This document shows positions 39,120-52,227 of a DNA stretch of 64,000 nt, piece after piece. Position 1 is the stretch's first letter. Every line of letters begins with the position of its first letter. Under the pieces are notes generated by a model. It was not told the origin of the DNA. It did not search any database and was given only the letters and a program-made list of their open reading frames with translations. This DNA comes from Sclerurus mexicanus (Eukaryota; Chordata; Aves; Passeriformes; Furnariidae). Made by a program: the position numbers and the translations under genes. Where the stretch lies: the NCBI GenBank assembly GCA_013396755.1, contig VWZF01002410.1, positions 1,187,770 through 1,251,769 on the forward strand, written 5' to 3'.

Positions 39120-42100
39120 GGGAAATTGAGAAAGAAACAAGAACGTGAACAGTTTGCAAAGTGGTTCTGTCCAGTGAAGCTGCTTTTTGGAGTTGGGCAT
39201 GACATTACATATGGGCAGGAAAGGTTTGTAGTTACCAAATTTTAGGTGTACATTTTATCCTGATAGATTTATAAGAAAAAAGCATTAAATTCATGTTTTC
39301 ACTAGATATGTCCTCAGACGGCAACAGCGCCAGAAGGGAAACCATGAAGCAATTAAAGTGTAATAAGAGCAAGGAATATAAATCTTTTGTTCACAAATCA
39401 ATCCAATTTCATGCTTTCTTTTTAAACACATAAACATCAAGTTAATATGAACACCATCACCTTAGTTTAGACTCCTAGATTTAAAATCTTATTTGCAGAT
39501 ATCAAAACCTTTGGTGTCTTAAGTATCATAAATGTTTATTGAGTGTAATTAGAAGTGAGGATGATTTACACTTTTGAAAATCGTACAATAGTTTGAATGA
39601 CTGGTCTTTTATTTTGAAAGTGCCTGTTAAAGATAGTTTCTTTACAACTCACATGAGGAAGCCTATAAAGGCTACATCCCCAAGAAGATTTTCGGGCTTA
39701 CATCCCAAATTTGTGTTCCTCAGCCTGGAACAGTGATCTTCAAAATTCTCTAACAGCACCTGCATAATCCCGATCCTATCAAAAATTTGTAGGAATCTCA
39801 TAATTCCTTAGTAGTGTATTTCCATGTGCCCAGAGACTGCTGCAGGGAATGCTTTGAAGTGTCTCTACTTTGATCCTTCTGAGAGACTGGGTGACAAGCA
39901 TGTCAAATCACAATAGAGCTTAAGAGTCTAACTACATGAGAGGGTTCTGTGCTGTGAATTTTCATTCATGGAACATCCCTAAGACATGGGAAGTAGTGCG
40001 ATTTTACATATACCCCTACCAGTTGACTTTGTTATTGTCTTGGAGGGTTCCTTGGTTTGATTTGGACAGGATGGAATTCTCAGGAAACTTCGCAATAGAA
40101 AATGAACAAGGAGTTTAGGCAGCTAAGTTGTGGATTTTACAGTGGTGAATAGTGTGTAGGAATCCATCTTGCCCAGCCTCAGATAAGTGACTTAGGCCCT
40201 TTCTTGTTTAGTACTTCCATCTCCTAAAAAGATATGTGAACTTCCTGAGAATTACATGGTGTTTGGGTGATTTTTCTAACCATAGGGGGAAAATCCATAA
40301 ATATATAAATCTTAGTGAACTTCTGTGGAAACAGTCCCCCAATCAGAATATTAAAAGGAGCACAGAAGAACCCACGGAAGAGACAAAACCCACCTGCTAC
40401 TTCTCAGGAGCACAGAAAGTCCTAGAAGACAGCTCATACAGGAGTACTATTGGTGCTGTATAATACTTAAGAAGCGACAGAGAGCTCTATTTTAAGACTC
40501 TAAGTACGAAGTAGCGTTACTATTTCATTGAATCTGCTTAATGAAAAATGAAAGAGAACCTTCTCAGGATTGAGAAGTGTCCTCCCTAAAGACAAACTGG
40601 AAGCAAGAGGATGCATAGGATAAAGTAAACAAATGCCAAGCTAGTACATTTTTGAGAACTCAGGTATTGTTATTGGGATGGATAAGGGTGAAAAGTCAAG
40701 CTGTTACACAAAACACCTAAGAGATGACAAGAAGGCACCAGTTCTGTGTTCACATATCATTTGTGTGTGGCCTTGCTCAGTTTGGGGTTATTCTGAATTG
40801 CAGAGACATGCCAGAAAGAATTGTAAAGAAGGAATATAGCCCTGTCATGGAAGATAAAACAAGGTGTGAAATTGAACTGAGATGAAAGAAAGACGGTTGA
40901 TTTCTGCAGGATGGTGAGAAATGAAGGGGCAGCTGATTTTATACAGTGGGATGGATTCAGGAGACTCAGAATGAATTTCAAAACATCCTGAATGACAAGT
41001 AGAGAACTGGAAACAGAGAATTAGGGTAAAGTTAGGTGAGAGAATGAGAAGGGGTGATGCCCCAAGACCAGATACAGAGAGAACATCAATGTATGCACCA
41101 AGAACTCAGATAGCAAGAAAGTTAAGCATATATTCTATAGCTCTGTAGCTCTAGTTACTCAGATTACCTCCTCAGATAGATGGTGGTGACTTTGGAATGA
41201 AGAAAGTTCATACAGATTCCCAAAGCATAGACCCAGTAAATTTACTAATCTGCTACAGTAAATGAACCAACAGGAGCACAAACACTTACATATAAATGTG
41301 TATGTTTACAGAGAGCAGAAAAATTGCAATTTAAATATTATTCAATTTTAAGTTTATGCTGGGCTTTTTATAATACTATTTCAAATCTTTGTGCTCAAAT
41401 GCCAGCTCAGAAAATAATTCAAGAGAAAACCAAAGCAAGTCCACAGTTATCTGCCACATATTTTAAGACAAGTCTAGTAAAGGAACCCCAGGCATTTTGA
41501 GTTTGTTTCAGCTGCTGAATGGAAAAAAGGAGCTGCATGTAGAACATAAATTTAGTCATGATGCCACTCTACGAACACTTTGCAAGCCTTAGCTAATTAG
41601 TCCATTCAAAATCCCTGCTGGGAAAACAAGTAATATTCTTCCAGTTTTACAAATGAGAGACTGGGAGGAAAGTGACAGTAGTTTAAATGTCTTGCCCAAA
41701 CACATGGAGATTCAGCATGGTGGAGTGTAATTAAAAGTTAAACAGTGGGTAATTCGTACTGCTGAGCTCAGACTACGCCTTTCTGCATCGCCCAAAAGCT
41801 TAGCAATGCATCCAGGAGAGCAGTGGAGGAAGAAAGATCTCCCACTGCAGATATTAAAAATGTATGTGCAAAAAGGGAATAAACAAAGGGTAACTGAACC
41901 ACTCACATTCATACAGATAAGTTATTATTATTACTTGTTTAGCACTGAAAAAGTGCTTGACTGCACACTGTATTATCCAAATGTATTGTGAGAACTGCTA
42001 ATACAAAAAAATTAAGTTTTTTTCTGATTATGCAATGCAATCATTTTGACAATATCTCAGTAATGTCTATTTCTATACCAATACAAAGGAAACTGCAAGT

Positions 42101-42375
42101 TTGCATTACAGTGGCATTTACTTCACAGCTGCATGAATAAAATTACTTCAAGCAGCTACCCTTATATAATTCCTTAGTGTAACTTTGATTTGCAGCATCA
42201 TTTCCAGCAGCTCTCATTTTCACAATGCTTCAGAAGTCACCATGTAGACATAGGATACTTTATTAGTTGCAGTAAATCAAGCATGACATCTCTGCTGAAT
42301 ATACTGGGGTCACTCTTTAAGCTGACAGTAGTCAGCTTTGCTCTATTATTTCAGTGAAACTCTCAGAGTGAGATT

Positions 42376-42400
42376 CACTGTGCCATCTGATGGCACAGTG
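42376..42400. repeat. Perfect 12-bp inverted repeat with single-base centre
   Basis: CACTGTGCCATC (42376-42387), T at 42388, then GATGGCACAGTG (42389-42400), an exact reverse complement. It lies in the last KHDRBS2 intron, about 700 bases from the 59-base exon. Confidence 0.9.
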
Positions 42401-43101
42401 TACTGATAATTACTGATAGGGAAACATGGACTAGACTCTAGTTATCAAAACATATCCCTACGAGCAAGCAACAGACATAGAAATCAAAAATGGTTTGTAT
42501 TCATCAGAGCAATGCTTCGTTTCCTTTCATGCCCTTGGTTCCCACGAAGCGGAACTTTTCCAGCTCAGACACAGACTCGGTGGGAAAGTGCAAAGAGCAC
42601 AACACTCCCTCTACTCAGACTGCCTAGTGTGGCATGAGATACTCCTTTATCTTATTACAGTGGGGGTTCCCATGGTGGTACAGCACCCTCTCCTTCTTTC
42701 CATTTTGATTAAGCCTGTACTTCAATTATCTCACAAACCTTGCTGGATCAAGTGATGGACATGACAGCAGCACATGCACAGTATTGTTGGCAGATCAAGC
42801 AGATTGAAATTTAACACTGTGAAATATATTCAGGAGCTAATCAGAAACTGTACTGTTGCTGTTAAACTGACCTATGAATGTGAGTAATTGGCTTTGTAAT
42901 TTTGATTGAAATTGATTGGTCCAATTTTCTGCTTCTACTTCAGTAAGTCAAAACTCACCCTAAAGTTACCCAAATCTATTTTTAGGGTTTTTTTTAAAAG
43001 CAGGGAAAGAAAGAAAAGTATATGGAAGTAATTTCTGAGTTGTGAGTGACAGATATTTTCTTTTGATTTCACACATTAGCTGAAGATAGAATAGACCTTA
43101 C

Positions 43102-43160
43102 CGTAGCTGTCATAAGCCTCTTCACTTGTTCCGTGACCGTAGTCATAATATTCAGGCACA
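43102..43160 (-). CDS. KHDRBS2: KHDRBS2 coding exon, second from last (probably exon 8)
   Basis: This is a 59-base micro-exon. Its first base (T) completes the AG|T serine codon begun in the exon at 56350-56432. It then reads 19 codons (VPEYYDYGHGTSEEAYDSY), and its last base (G) starts an alanine codon completed by the terminal exon. The acceptor is a TTGCAG immediately above 43160 and the donor is G|GTAAGG just below 43102. The PEYYDYGHG block with the following AYDSY is characteristic of KHDRBS2 and related STAR proteins, and five of the 19 residues are tyrosine. It belongs to the C-terminal tail, outside the RNA-binding KH domain. Because the length is not a multiple of three, skipping it shifts the frame of the last exon. 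Confidence 0.95.
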
Positions 43161-44815
43161 CTGCAACAGATTCAGATAGCCATGTCACTATTATCCTGGG
43201 TAACCAACTCAAAACAAAAACAGAGCACAGCAAATGAAAACGTATTTTAACACTTTGACATGACAGCATAGTCCAGCTAGTTTCAGGGATAGCGAGTGTT
43301 TAAAAATAGGACGGAAAATGTATCAGTGACAATAACAGCTATTATACAGTACATCACATTTCTTATCTACTGAACATAAAACAAATTTGGTTCTAAATAC
43401 GTAAACCTAGGAGATGTGACAAAGACTGAGAAAAATTCTATTTGCAAAAACAAGGTCTGAAAAAAGACCATCCACTATATCATTCACTACTGTTAAACTG
43501 CCAAAAGAGGTGCTAATCTCATTTACCTGTAATTCCAAACATTCATGCATTATCAAACTCAGCAGAGTTTGTTTTCACAAAGCTGACTGCACTGTATGGG
43601 GGGAACTGGTAAACTACTTATCTTTACCAAAAACACTGACAGGTTTCCAGCTTTGATCCTCAAGAAGGAAGCATGCTTCCACTGCCTGTAGAGAGAAACC
43701 TAATTCTCCACAGCCTTCCTCCTTACACAGTTATTGGACATCCATGGAAAGTTTTATACAGTAATCAATAAAATGCATATTGAAAGAAATGGGGTCAAGG
43801 AGTGCAAAATCAGACTTAAGAGTCTCAAACTCACTTTTTCACTGTTTACCAAAATTATGTAAGTAACACACTAAAATGTTATTTTAGTATTTCAGGTAGT
43901 AGTTACATCCTGATAATCACCATTCCCAGCTATTATGCGGAGTGGACATCCAAAAAATTCAACCTTTAAGACATAACTAAATTGAAATGGAATTATTCAC
44001 GTTTCCTTGATTGCTATTATAATTTATATAGTTTGCACTGTGTTTATGATACCTGATATCAAATTCAAGATCAGACTACTTCATTTCTCAGGTACCAGGG
44101 AGACATAACAAGAATCAGTCTCTGCCCAGAAAAACTTAAGAACTCCGTGAATTCTACTATGTTGTATTTCTTCAATCTGCCGTGAACCAAACAGAAAATG
44201 TGACACTTTTTCTGTTGTTAGTTTTTAGTTGACACTTTTGCTTCTTTTTCCTTGGATACATGAGATAGACTCTTGCAAAATGAACAGAAGCAGGCAATCA
44301 GCTCAATATTGCATTAATTGTAACATTATTGCTCAGGCCATTTTCCATATTGGATTACTGTTTTAAAAATATTAGTTTACATTTGAGAGAGAAGCTTAGC
44401 TGACAGTGGAGGGCAAGTAGAAATATTTCACAAGTGCAGTAGAGATAAACAAGCAATCTGTAACAATTGTTTCTTAAACTAATTTTGACTTCTTTGTTCA
44501 CAAACAGTCTGTAATCAGATTTTTAATTTCTTGGACTTAATAGCTATCTGTAACTATTCTTGGAATAATTTCTCAGAATAATTCATATGCTCTATCTCAC
44601 TTGAGAACACTGATTGCATGTATTTGACAACTGACAGTCAAGCTGTTTTGAATTGGGTCATGTCATCCTCTGACTGGCTAGGCAAAACTCCCAAACACAG
44701 TTTTCAGCTACAAATATCTGTGGGGGTTTTTTTAAACTGAAAATGCAACTATAATTGCTGTGCATTAATTTAGTAATTTAGCCAGAAGTCAGTCATGTGA
44801 GTGAATGAATTACAA

Positions 44816-44823
44816 TGACGTCA
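44816..44823. promoter_or_regulatory. Candidate cAMP-response element TGACGTCA (intronic)
   Basis: The full 8-base palindromic CREB/ATF site TGACGTCA lies 1.7 kb from the 59-base exon. CpG-containing 8-mers are uncommon in AT-rich bird DNA. Binding and function are inference; a chance match is possible. Confidence 0.3.
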
Positions 44824-46271
44824 GTATCTCAGAGAGAAGAAATTCATTTGTAAAGCGGTTGCAGAAAGTGGACATACAAGTGACATGAATAAAATCAAGT
44901 TAATACTTCTAAAGATTTTTTGCAAAGCCAGCTGAGCTCTATAGGACATAATCACTGTAGAGCATTGACTTCCTGGATAATGAGAGCCATCCAGTTGCTT
45001 GAAAATTAATTATCTAAATTTATAAACCCTCCTACTGAAGTGGTGCAAGAAACAAACAGGAAGAATACTCCTTATATTTGTAGGAGATAATAGGCATTTT
45101 GTATTATTTTGCAATGATTTTAGTAGCCAGTTAAATGAAATTACAGGATTATGCAAGATGAATAAAAGCACTGGTAGCATCAGGGTTAAATCATGTATCT
45201 AACCATATCTACAAGGCTCATACTTTAGACCCAAGAAATTACTTGCATTACTTGTTCAGAACAGACAGATGACAAACCACCCAGATCTGGCAGCCAGCCG
45301 TATGAAAAATATAATTTAAGAAGCTGTATTTTGACATATTGCCTGCTTTCCTGGGTAGAGAAGGGTGTTGAATTAGTGAGTGGTGTTACAGGAGAAGGAA
45401 TGCAAGAAGTCTCATCTTCTGCCAGCAGATAAGATGCTAATATTTCTTCCCAATACATTTTTACAAACTAAAGCAGCTGCAACCAAAGGTCAGCTTCCAA
45501 AGGAGAGCATTTGGGACCCGATCCAACAGCTAGTAGGTCACCACCAGCAGTCCAGCTTTCAGTGATCACTGAGCAGGCCTTGAGTTATTACCCTTCAATA
45601 CAACATCCAGCAAAACACAAGACTTGCAACAGCAGGTAAAAAAATGCATTGCTCCGTTATTGTTGTTGTACAGTTTTTATTAGAGAAAAAGACACACAAT
45701 CATAGAGATAATAATGATGTGAGATGAAAATCCTGCAGTGAACATTCTGAACTGAAATACATTATCAACAGAATACTAAATTAATACACACACCATTATA
45801 AAATAAGAAACAACCTGTACTGCAACTGTAGAAAGGAAGTAATTTGTTATATACTGCATGTTTGATGTCTGTGAGCACGACGCTTACATTCCTGAAAACA
45901 TGTAATTCATAGCACAATACATGATTGTCCTCTAAGTTCTCCAACTTTATTTCCCTGAATAATACATCCTTTTCATAGATTTGAGCCAAAATGGCATTTC
46001 AAATTCTTTGCCAACTCATATTAGAAAGTGCTTTGAAGAATAGCTGTGAAGAAAACTTATTTCTTAGTATGAAATATCAGATTTAAACTACTATTTTGTG
46101 AGCCAGACTGCTTATCCATTAGTCTGCTCTATTTTAAACTTCTCTGAATATTCACTAGAATGCATTTAGTTGTAAAAATTTTTCTTCGTTTTCCAGTAAA
46201 GTGAACGAGTGATGTTTATAAAAATCTGATTGAATGTGACTTTACAAACTTGTTGGGTTTTTTTGTGTTTG

Positions 46272-46286
46272 GTTTTTTTTTTTTTT
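46272..46286. repeat. T-run (poly-T)
   Basis: About 14-15 consecutive T's preceded by GTTTTTTTGTGTTTGG-like sequence. Intronic simple sequence. Confidence 0.7.
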
Positions 46287-49200
46287 AAATCATTAAACTA
46301 CAGAGAGATGTAGTTAATTTGCATTATGGCCATCTGAGAAGGAAACAATCAGGAAATGCATTCAGAATAAATAAAACGTGTTTATATAATTTTATAGTTC
46401 TCAGATTGTTCCTGGAAAACACAGTGATCATGAGCTCTGGAAACCTCTGACTCTCTTGGCAGTGCTAATTGGAAACAAAACACCATTATCTGTCATTAGT
46501 ATTCATTATTTTCAAGCAACATGAAGTACAATTTACTTAAGTACATGCACCCACCTGAAAGCAGGATGCAATACATTTTATAAAGCAGACAGGATTAACT
46601 CACTACCAGCTTCTCAGCTTTTACTTGCACTGTACTTTAACATCAGACTTCTGAAACATAGAGGTCTTGATGTGCCATGACTTAGACTTGAGTAAATTTC
46701 TACACATGCCACTTATGAAAAAACTGATATACACTGGAGCGTGTACCTTAAAACTAGTTTAACTGGTTTTGTATCTGAGAAGCTCTGATCTCTATCTATA
46801 TGAAACTTCTACAACAAAGACATATGATTGTCCTAATCCCTACTCTGTAGGCAAAGAAATTAATGATAAATATATTGTTAATCCTCATAATAGTAACATA
46901 TTTATGCCTATTTTTTTAACTTTTCATTTTGGTTAATATTTTTGAACCTGTTAATTTTAAAGATTTGGGATCAAAGTTTCCATATGAGTGTCATCTCTTC
47001 TCATGCTGATAAAGCCCGATCAGTTTAACAAACAAACCAGCAAAGAAAACCAACACAAGGTGTTCCTTATTCGAGAGATAAGAGTCCCCTTCAGTGCCCT
47101 CCAACCTGAATTATCTAGGGCTCCTATGATATGACAAAGGCTCAAGTACAGAGACTGTATCTAAACAGCAACCTTAAAAGCCAAGAGAGGTTTTCAACCT
47201 CTCATTAACTGGGACTTTTTCAAATTGACATTAGTTAAGGGAAAAGCGAAATCCAGCTTGACTGTCAACACCCATAGGAAACCACACAGCTTTTTACCCA
47301 AAAGGTTGCAGAGTGCATTAAGTTGATTTAGGCAGAGACAAGATTTAGGATTGAAGCCACGAAATTGACTCTTGGGTCAGCAAGCCACCCAGGGGAAGCA
47401 TGATGTTCACCACTCAGAGGTCAGTGGGGTTAGGTATAGGAAATCATGACATTGATTAATAGATTGCATTAGCCTTTGACCAAGCTCTTCCTGCACCTGC
47501 AGGAAGCTGCTGGCAAGAGACCCTGGGTTAGCAACATTACCATCTGGTTCCCTGGCTGCTCTTACAGCTGCAGTGATATAAGTCAGCAGAACACTGCAAG
47601 AACTGAAGAACTTCAGCACTTCTTGTTCCCTCTTGCTTTTTGGTTGTGTCGGGTTTTTGTTTTGTTCTTCCTTTCTCTCTTTTTGTTCTTTGCTTTTATG
47701 TGGTGAAAGATGCATCTAAATTTTTATTCTCTAACTGTGGAGCACAAACTGTAGTTGCAGACATACTATGGACCCTCTAAAGCCAAAGTGGAAAGGTCCA
47801 AGAAAGGGTTCATCTGCTTTAAACATGTGAATCTGTATAGGAGAAGCATGTTCTGTAGTCTATCCTTACATAGCCTAAGAAACTGAAAGCCTTTGATTAA
47901 GAGCTGTTGATCTAGATTTAATAGATTGTATTTTCCTGTAAAAACATTTTTTTCTTTCCTAATGGTTGTACTTTTTAACTCGTATATTTTAATATAATAA
48001 AGGCATCTTTTATTCAGAAATCTTTGGGAAAGAGTTGGCTAATTCAGAAAAGAGCTTTTTGATCAACCTTGAAGTTTTAACTCTGCCATTAGATAATAAT
48101 GAAGCTTCTTTTGTGAAATACATGAATTGAGTCTCACTAGAGATTCAGCTGATGCCAGTGAAGTTCCACAGAAACAGACCAAAACCTTCCACGCTAGCCT
48201 CTGAAGAAGTAAAAATAACTTGAGATACATCCATCTTCATGTTGAAGCACTCAACAATGTGAGAATGAGACAACATTGTAGTTTAGGATTGGGACTCTTT
48301 GAGGAAGGTTTCCCAGCCTTTGTCAGTTTGCAATCAGCATCTATACTTTAGATTGGTACAGATAAATGAAATTTTAGCACTGCTTATAGATATACCCCAG
48401 CCAGGGTTACCTTTAGATAAGAGATTCTCAAGTCAAGCTAACACCCAGGATAGCTCACAAGGATCCCTAGAGGTCGGGTTCAGTATTTTAGAGGTGGGAC
48501 AACTCTCATTCTTTTTCACATCCTCAGATGGATCCTTTGAAGTCTTGGTCTCCTATATACAACTATCTCCCTCTTTCCCTATATAATTTATGTTCAGTAA
48601 TCTTCAGAGTTTCCAACTTTCAACATGGATAACCGGTACAATCAAATATTCAGCTCCTGTGCTAACAGGATCCTGTCTAATGCTACTGCAGTTGTTTTAC
48701 GTAAGACTGCATTTGTAATGCTTCTCCCTCCCACACACAGGGAGGGAGTCAGCAGGATTTAACACACAGTTGGCCATGAAAGAAAAGCTATTTACACAAA
48801 ACAGTATAATTCTGCTTGGAAGAGAGGTGAGCAAGATTGGCATTCACATGAATTGCAATACACAACGTTCTTACAAAATAATATTTCATAGTGAAAATGT
48901 GTGCATAAAGAAATAATCCTTCCAGGAATCTGAAACTAACAGGAACATGTCTACCTAAGAAAGCATTACATTTATAGGGAAAATGACAAATCTTTTGAAT
49001 AAAGGAACTTCTCCTAGTTTTCACCTTAAATCACAAATACAGTCCTTTACTGAACACATATTTAGAACTAATGGAATAAGATAGTGAATATTTTGGTGGA
49101 TAAAGTCCCCCTTTCTCCGAAAGCTGAAGCCTGATTGTATCTAATGTTTTTAACAGAGAAGAATGTCTCCATTACTGTACTCCTGGATTTATTTAGTAGC

Positions 49201-52200
49201 TTACAACATGACTGAAGTTAAACTAGATTTCATTTGTCTCCAGCATTTCCATATGTTTGATTTCATGCTACTGCAAATCTGAATTAAAAAAATATAATAA
49301 ACAATGAAGGCAAAATTATACAAGCATAGGAGTGGAGAGCCATCATAAGTGCAGGATGACTTTGGGTTCTGAACTTTTCACAAAATACGAAACAGAAACC
49401 AATCTGCTGTTCATTTGCACGTGGCTATTTCTATTGACATATTCTACATTCCTCTGTTACTTTCTCATAGACACAGAATTAGGACCAACTATTTTAGAAT
49501 ATAATACAAAATGTCTGCAGACACAGTTTTTGCAAAGGGAATGATGCAGAATTCTAGGAATCCTACCCAGTTTTAGAAGAAAAAGTTTTCCCTACTTCAG
49601 AGTAATGAAATTTTATTCCATTTTGAATCAAATAAATGAGAAGAGGCATTTGAAAAAAGTTTCTGATGATGAATGCTGTAAGTAGATTGCTGTGAAGATA
49701 CATAAAATGTCATATTCTAGCCTTCCTGCTGTGATTAATTTCAACAGGTTGGAAATAAAATACATGGAAATCTTTATTTATGGACAAGAGGATATAAGCA
49801 CAAAGCCAAAATGGAACATGAAAAAATATAAATACAATGTACAGTGTTTAAAAAGTAAGAGTGAGTAGTAGAGAAAATAATAATGAATAACTTATTTTTC
49901 AATGACTCAGTATAACCACTCTACCTATTGCACCTTGGACTATATTTACATGCCTATATATTTTACTATCTAGTAATACTTTGATGATGAGAGAGAAGTG
50001 TGCAAACCTCCAATCATATTGCCAAAAGATATAATTATTTGATAATCCACTAAATTAATTAATCATTATTCACATTCCTGTCTAACCATTATTTTTAAAC
50101 TATGGACAAAATTCTTTCATTTAATTATGGGTAGTTCACAGTCTGCTGGAACTTTTTACAAAGCAAGCAGTCAAAACCAGTGGGATCACTGGGTAGGGTC
50201 TACCAAAGAACGTGTATGTCCAGCTGAACTATGTACTACTGTCTTTAAAAGTATACTAGTCTGTCATTTTATTTGCAGTACTGTTTTTGAAGAACTCATC
50301 TTTAGAAACAGATCTACATACAAATTCTTGATATCTGAAGGTCAAGCAAGGGTAACCAGGATGAACTGGAGCTCAGGCAAATATACCCTGCTGATGCAAA
50401 TAATTCCTGCAGATACATTTGAATAAAATATTCTTCCTAAATCATTTTGCAGCATGTCTTTGCACTGAAGTGATTGTATTGTAAGCCACATAAGTGACGT
50501 GGACTGAATTGGGGTCCATTCTGTACTCTTGCATATCATGCAAAAATAAAGTAGGTGATCCCTAAAGCCCCTGCACTTGCAGCCCACACTGCACAGAAAG
50601 AAGCTGTAAACACAATCTGTACAGTAGATAACATGAACTTTGCAGTAGAAACAAGAATAACCAGAGAAAAAAGTTTCTTTTCAAAGTCAGTAACTTGTCC
50701 TGTATTCAACTTCTGAATATGCTTAGTGGCTGAATATGCTCTTGAAATTTTCTATGGATATCAGAATTGTAAAGCTGCTTACAGGTTGAATTGATAGGTA
50801 TTGCTATGAACATATAGTTACTGGCATAATACTGCATTGATATGTTCAACTATCTGCCGTAGCAGAAAAGTGGACACAGGCAGCATTTTTCTCCTTTTAT
50901 TTCTGTTACTAGGATTGAGAAACAGGACCCCAGTGGGACTTTGCACATGACAGCACAGTTATAGGTATGATAATTGTGTCTTTTGAATGAAATATAATTC
51001 AGTTAGATGAGAACTATCAGTCAACTTGAGTTTCTGTTACCTTTTCTTTCTCTCTTCTTCAGTTCTCTAAGATAATTCCATTTTAGCATCTAATACAAGG
51101 TTTCTAAGTCTTCAGATCATGGAAAAACTTAGAATTTGCTTCCGATATATTAATGCCATCTTTCTTTGTGTTCGGGTGTAGATTCTGTACTGTCATTAGC
51201 TTCTTAGAAGGTAAGTTCAGAGACAACAAGGCCTTTAATATGCAATTATGTATCAGAAACAGAAGTATGCTTGTTTGCTCAGCAGCCACAGGATGGGTTT
51301 GCAGTGTGGTTTTGACAGATAGAGAAGAAATCATCAGCCCAAAATCACTGGTATACCAGCATGAAATGTGTGTCCAGAGGACTGCTGCCTATAGCATTAC
51401 AAAAATTATTTGCAAGATTAACAGTAAATATTTTTCCAAGAATTTCTCCAAGGTCCTAACATTGGGTCACTGTCATTAGTGAGGCTGGGCCCAGGCAGGC
51501 AAGAGAAATGCTCTTTACCTATGTCATCTGGCAGTCACAGCGAGGGTGACAGTATGTCATTACAAGGCCTGTGTCACTGTGGGATGGCACCTGTAGCAGC
51601 AACGTTGTGCACTATTTTCATCTATCTTTTATCACTGAATTATTTATTCTTCTTCTCAGTGAGTGATGTGTTTTCTGATATCTACAAGTCTATTTCCACC
51701 CTAAGATGGGAGCCATAGACTGTTCCTTCTTTAGAAAGGACACACTCAGCAATGCATTTTGCTGCTGAATTATGTTTTTAACAAAAACCATACAGAAAAA
51801 AGACAGAAGAAAAAGCCAAGCAACCAGACCTGGAAGCCATTGCCATTGTATCATCTAACTGTTCACAAACCCCAGAACTCATGTGTGAGTGTTCATGCCA
51901 GACACTGCAGAACCAGGAAATAATATTAAACTCAAATTTTAAGCTTCGTCAGACAATCATTGGTTTCTTTTGCTCTTCCCTGCCAGGCACCATTGTTTAC
52001 ACTATGTATGGCTGGATAGGTTATGCACAAGTGGGTTAAAGAGAACATACCCTTCCTGGTTCATCCCATGACTGGCCAGTCAGTCCCAGATTTCCTTAGT
52101 GTCTCTTTTGGCTATGAGACATAGTACCTTTGAAATGAACCTGTTCATGCTGGCAAAGACACATAGGTCAGTGAGATGACTACAAATGTGGTAGCAGAAC

Positions 52201-52209
52201 TGAAGATGG

Positions 52210-52227
52210 CTGTGATGGCCATCACAG
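52210..52227. repeat. Perfect 18-bp palindrome
   Basis: CTGTGATGGCCATCACAG reads identically on both strands with no spacer. Intronic; no known site is assigned. Confidence 0.8.

Larger units (their letters stand above)
37259..43101 (-). other. KHDRBS2: KHDRBS2 last intron, 5' part
   Basis: Intronic DNA between the CR1 fragment and the exon at 43102. Contents seen: an (AAAAC)n stretch at 39097-39119 and a perfect 12-bp inverted repeat at 42376-42400. The short open frames here look like chance frames. No exon, RNA gene or transposon was recognised. Confidence 0.7.
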
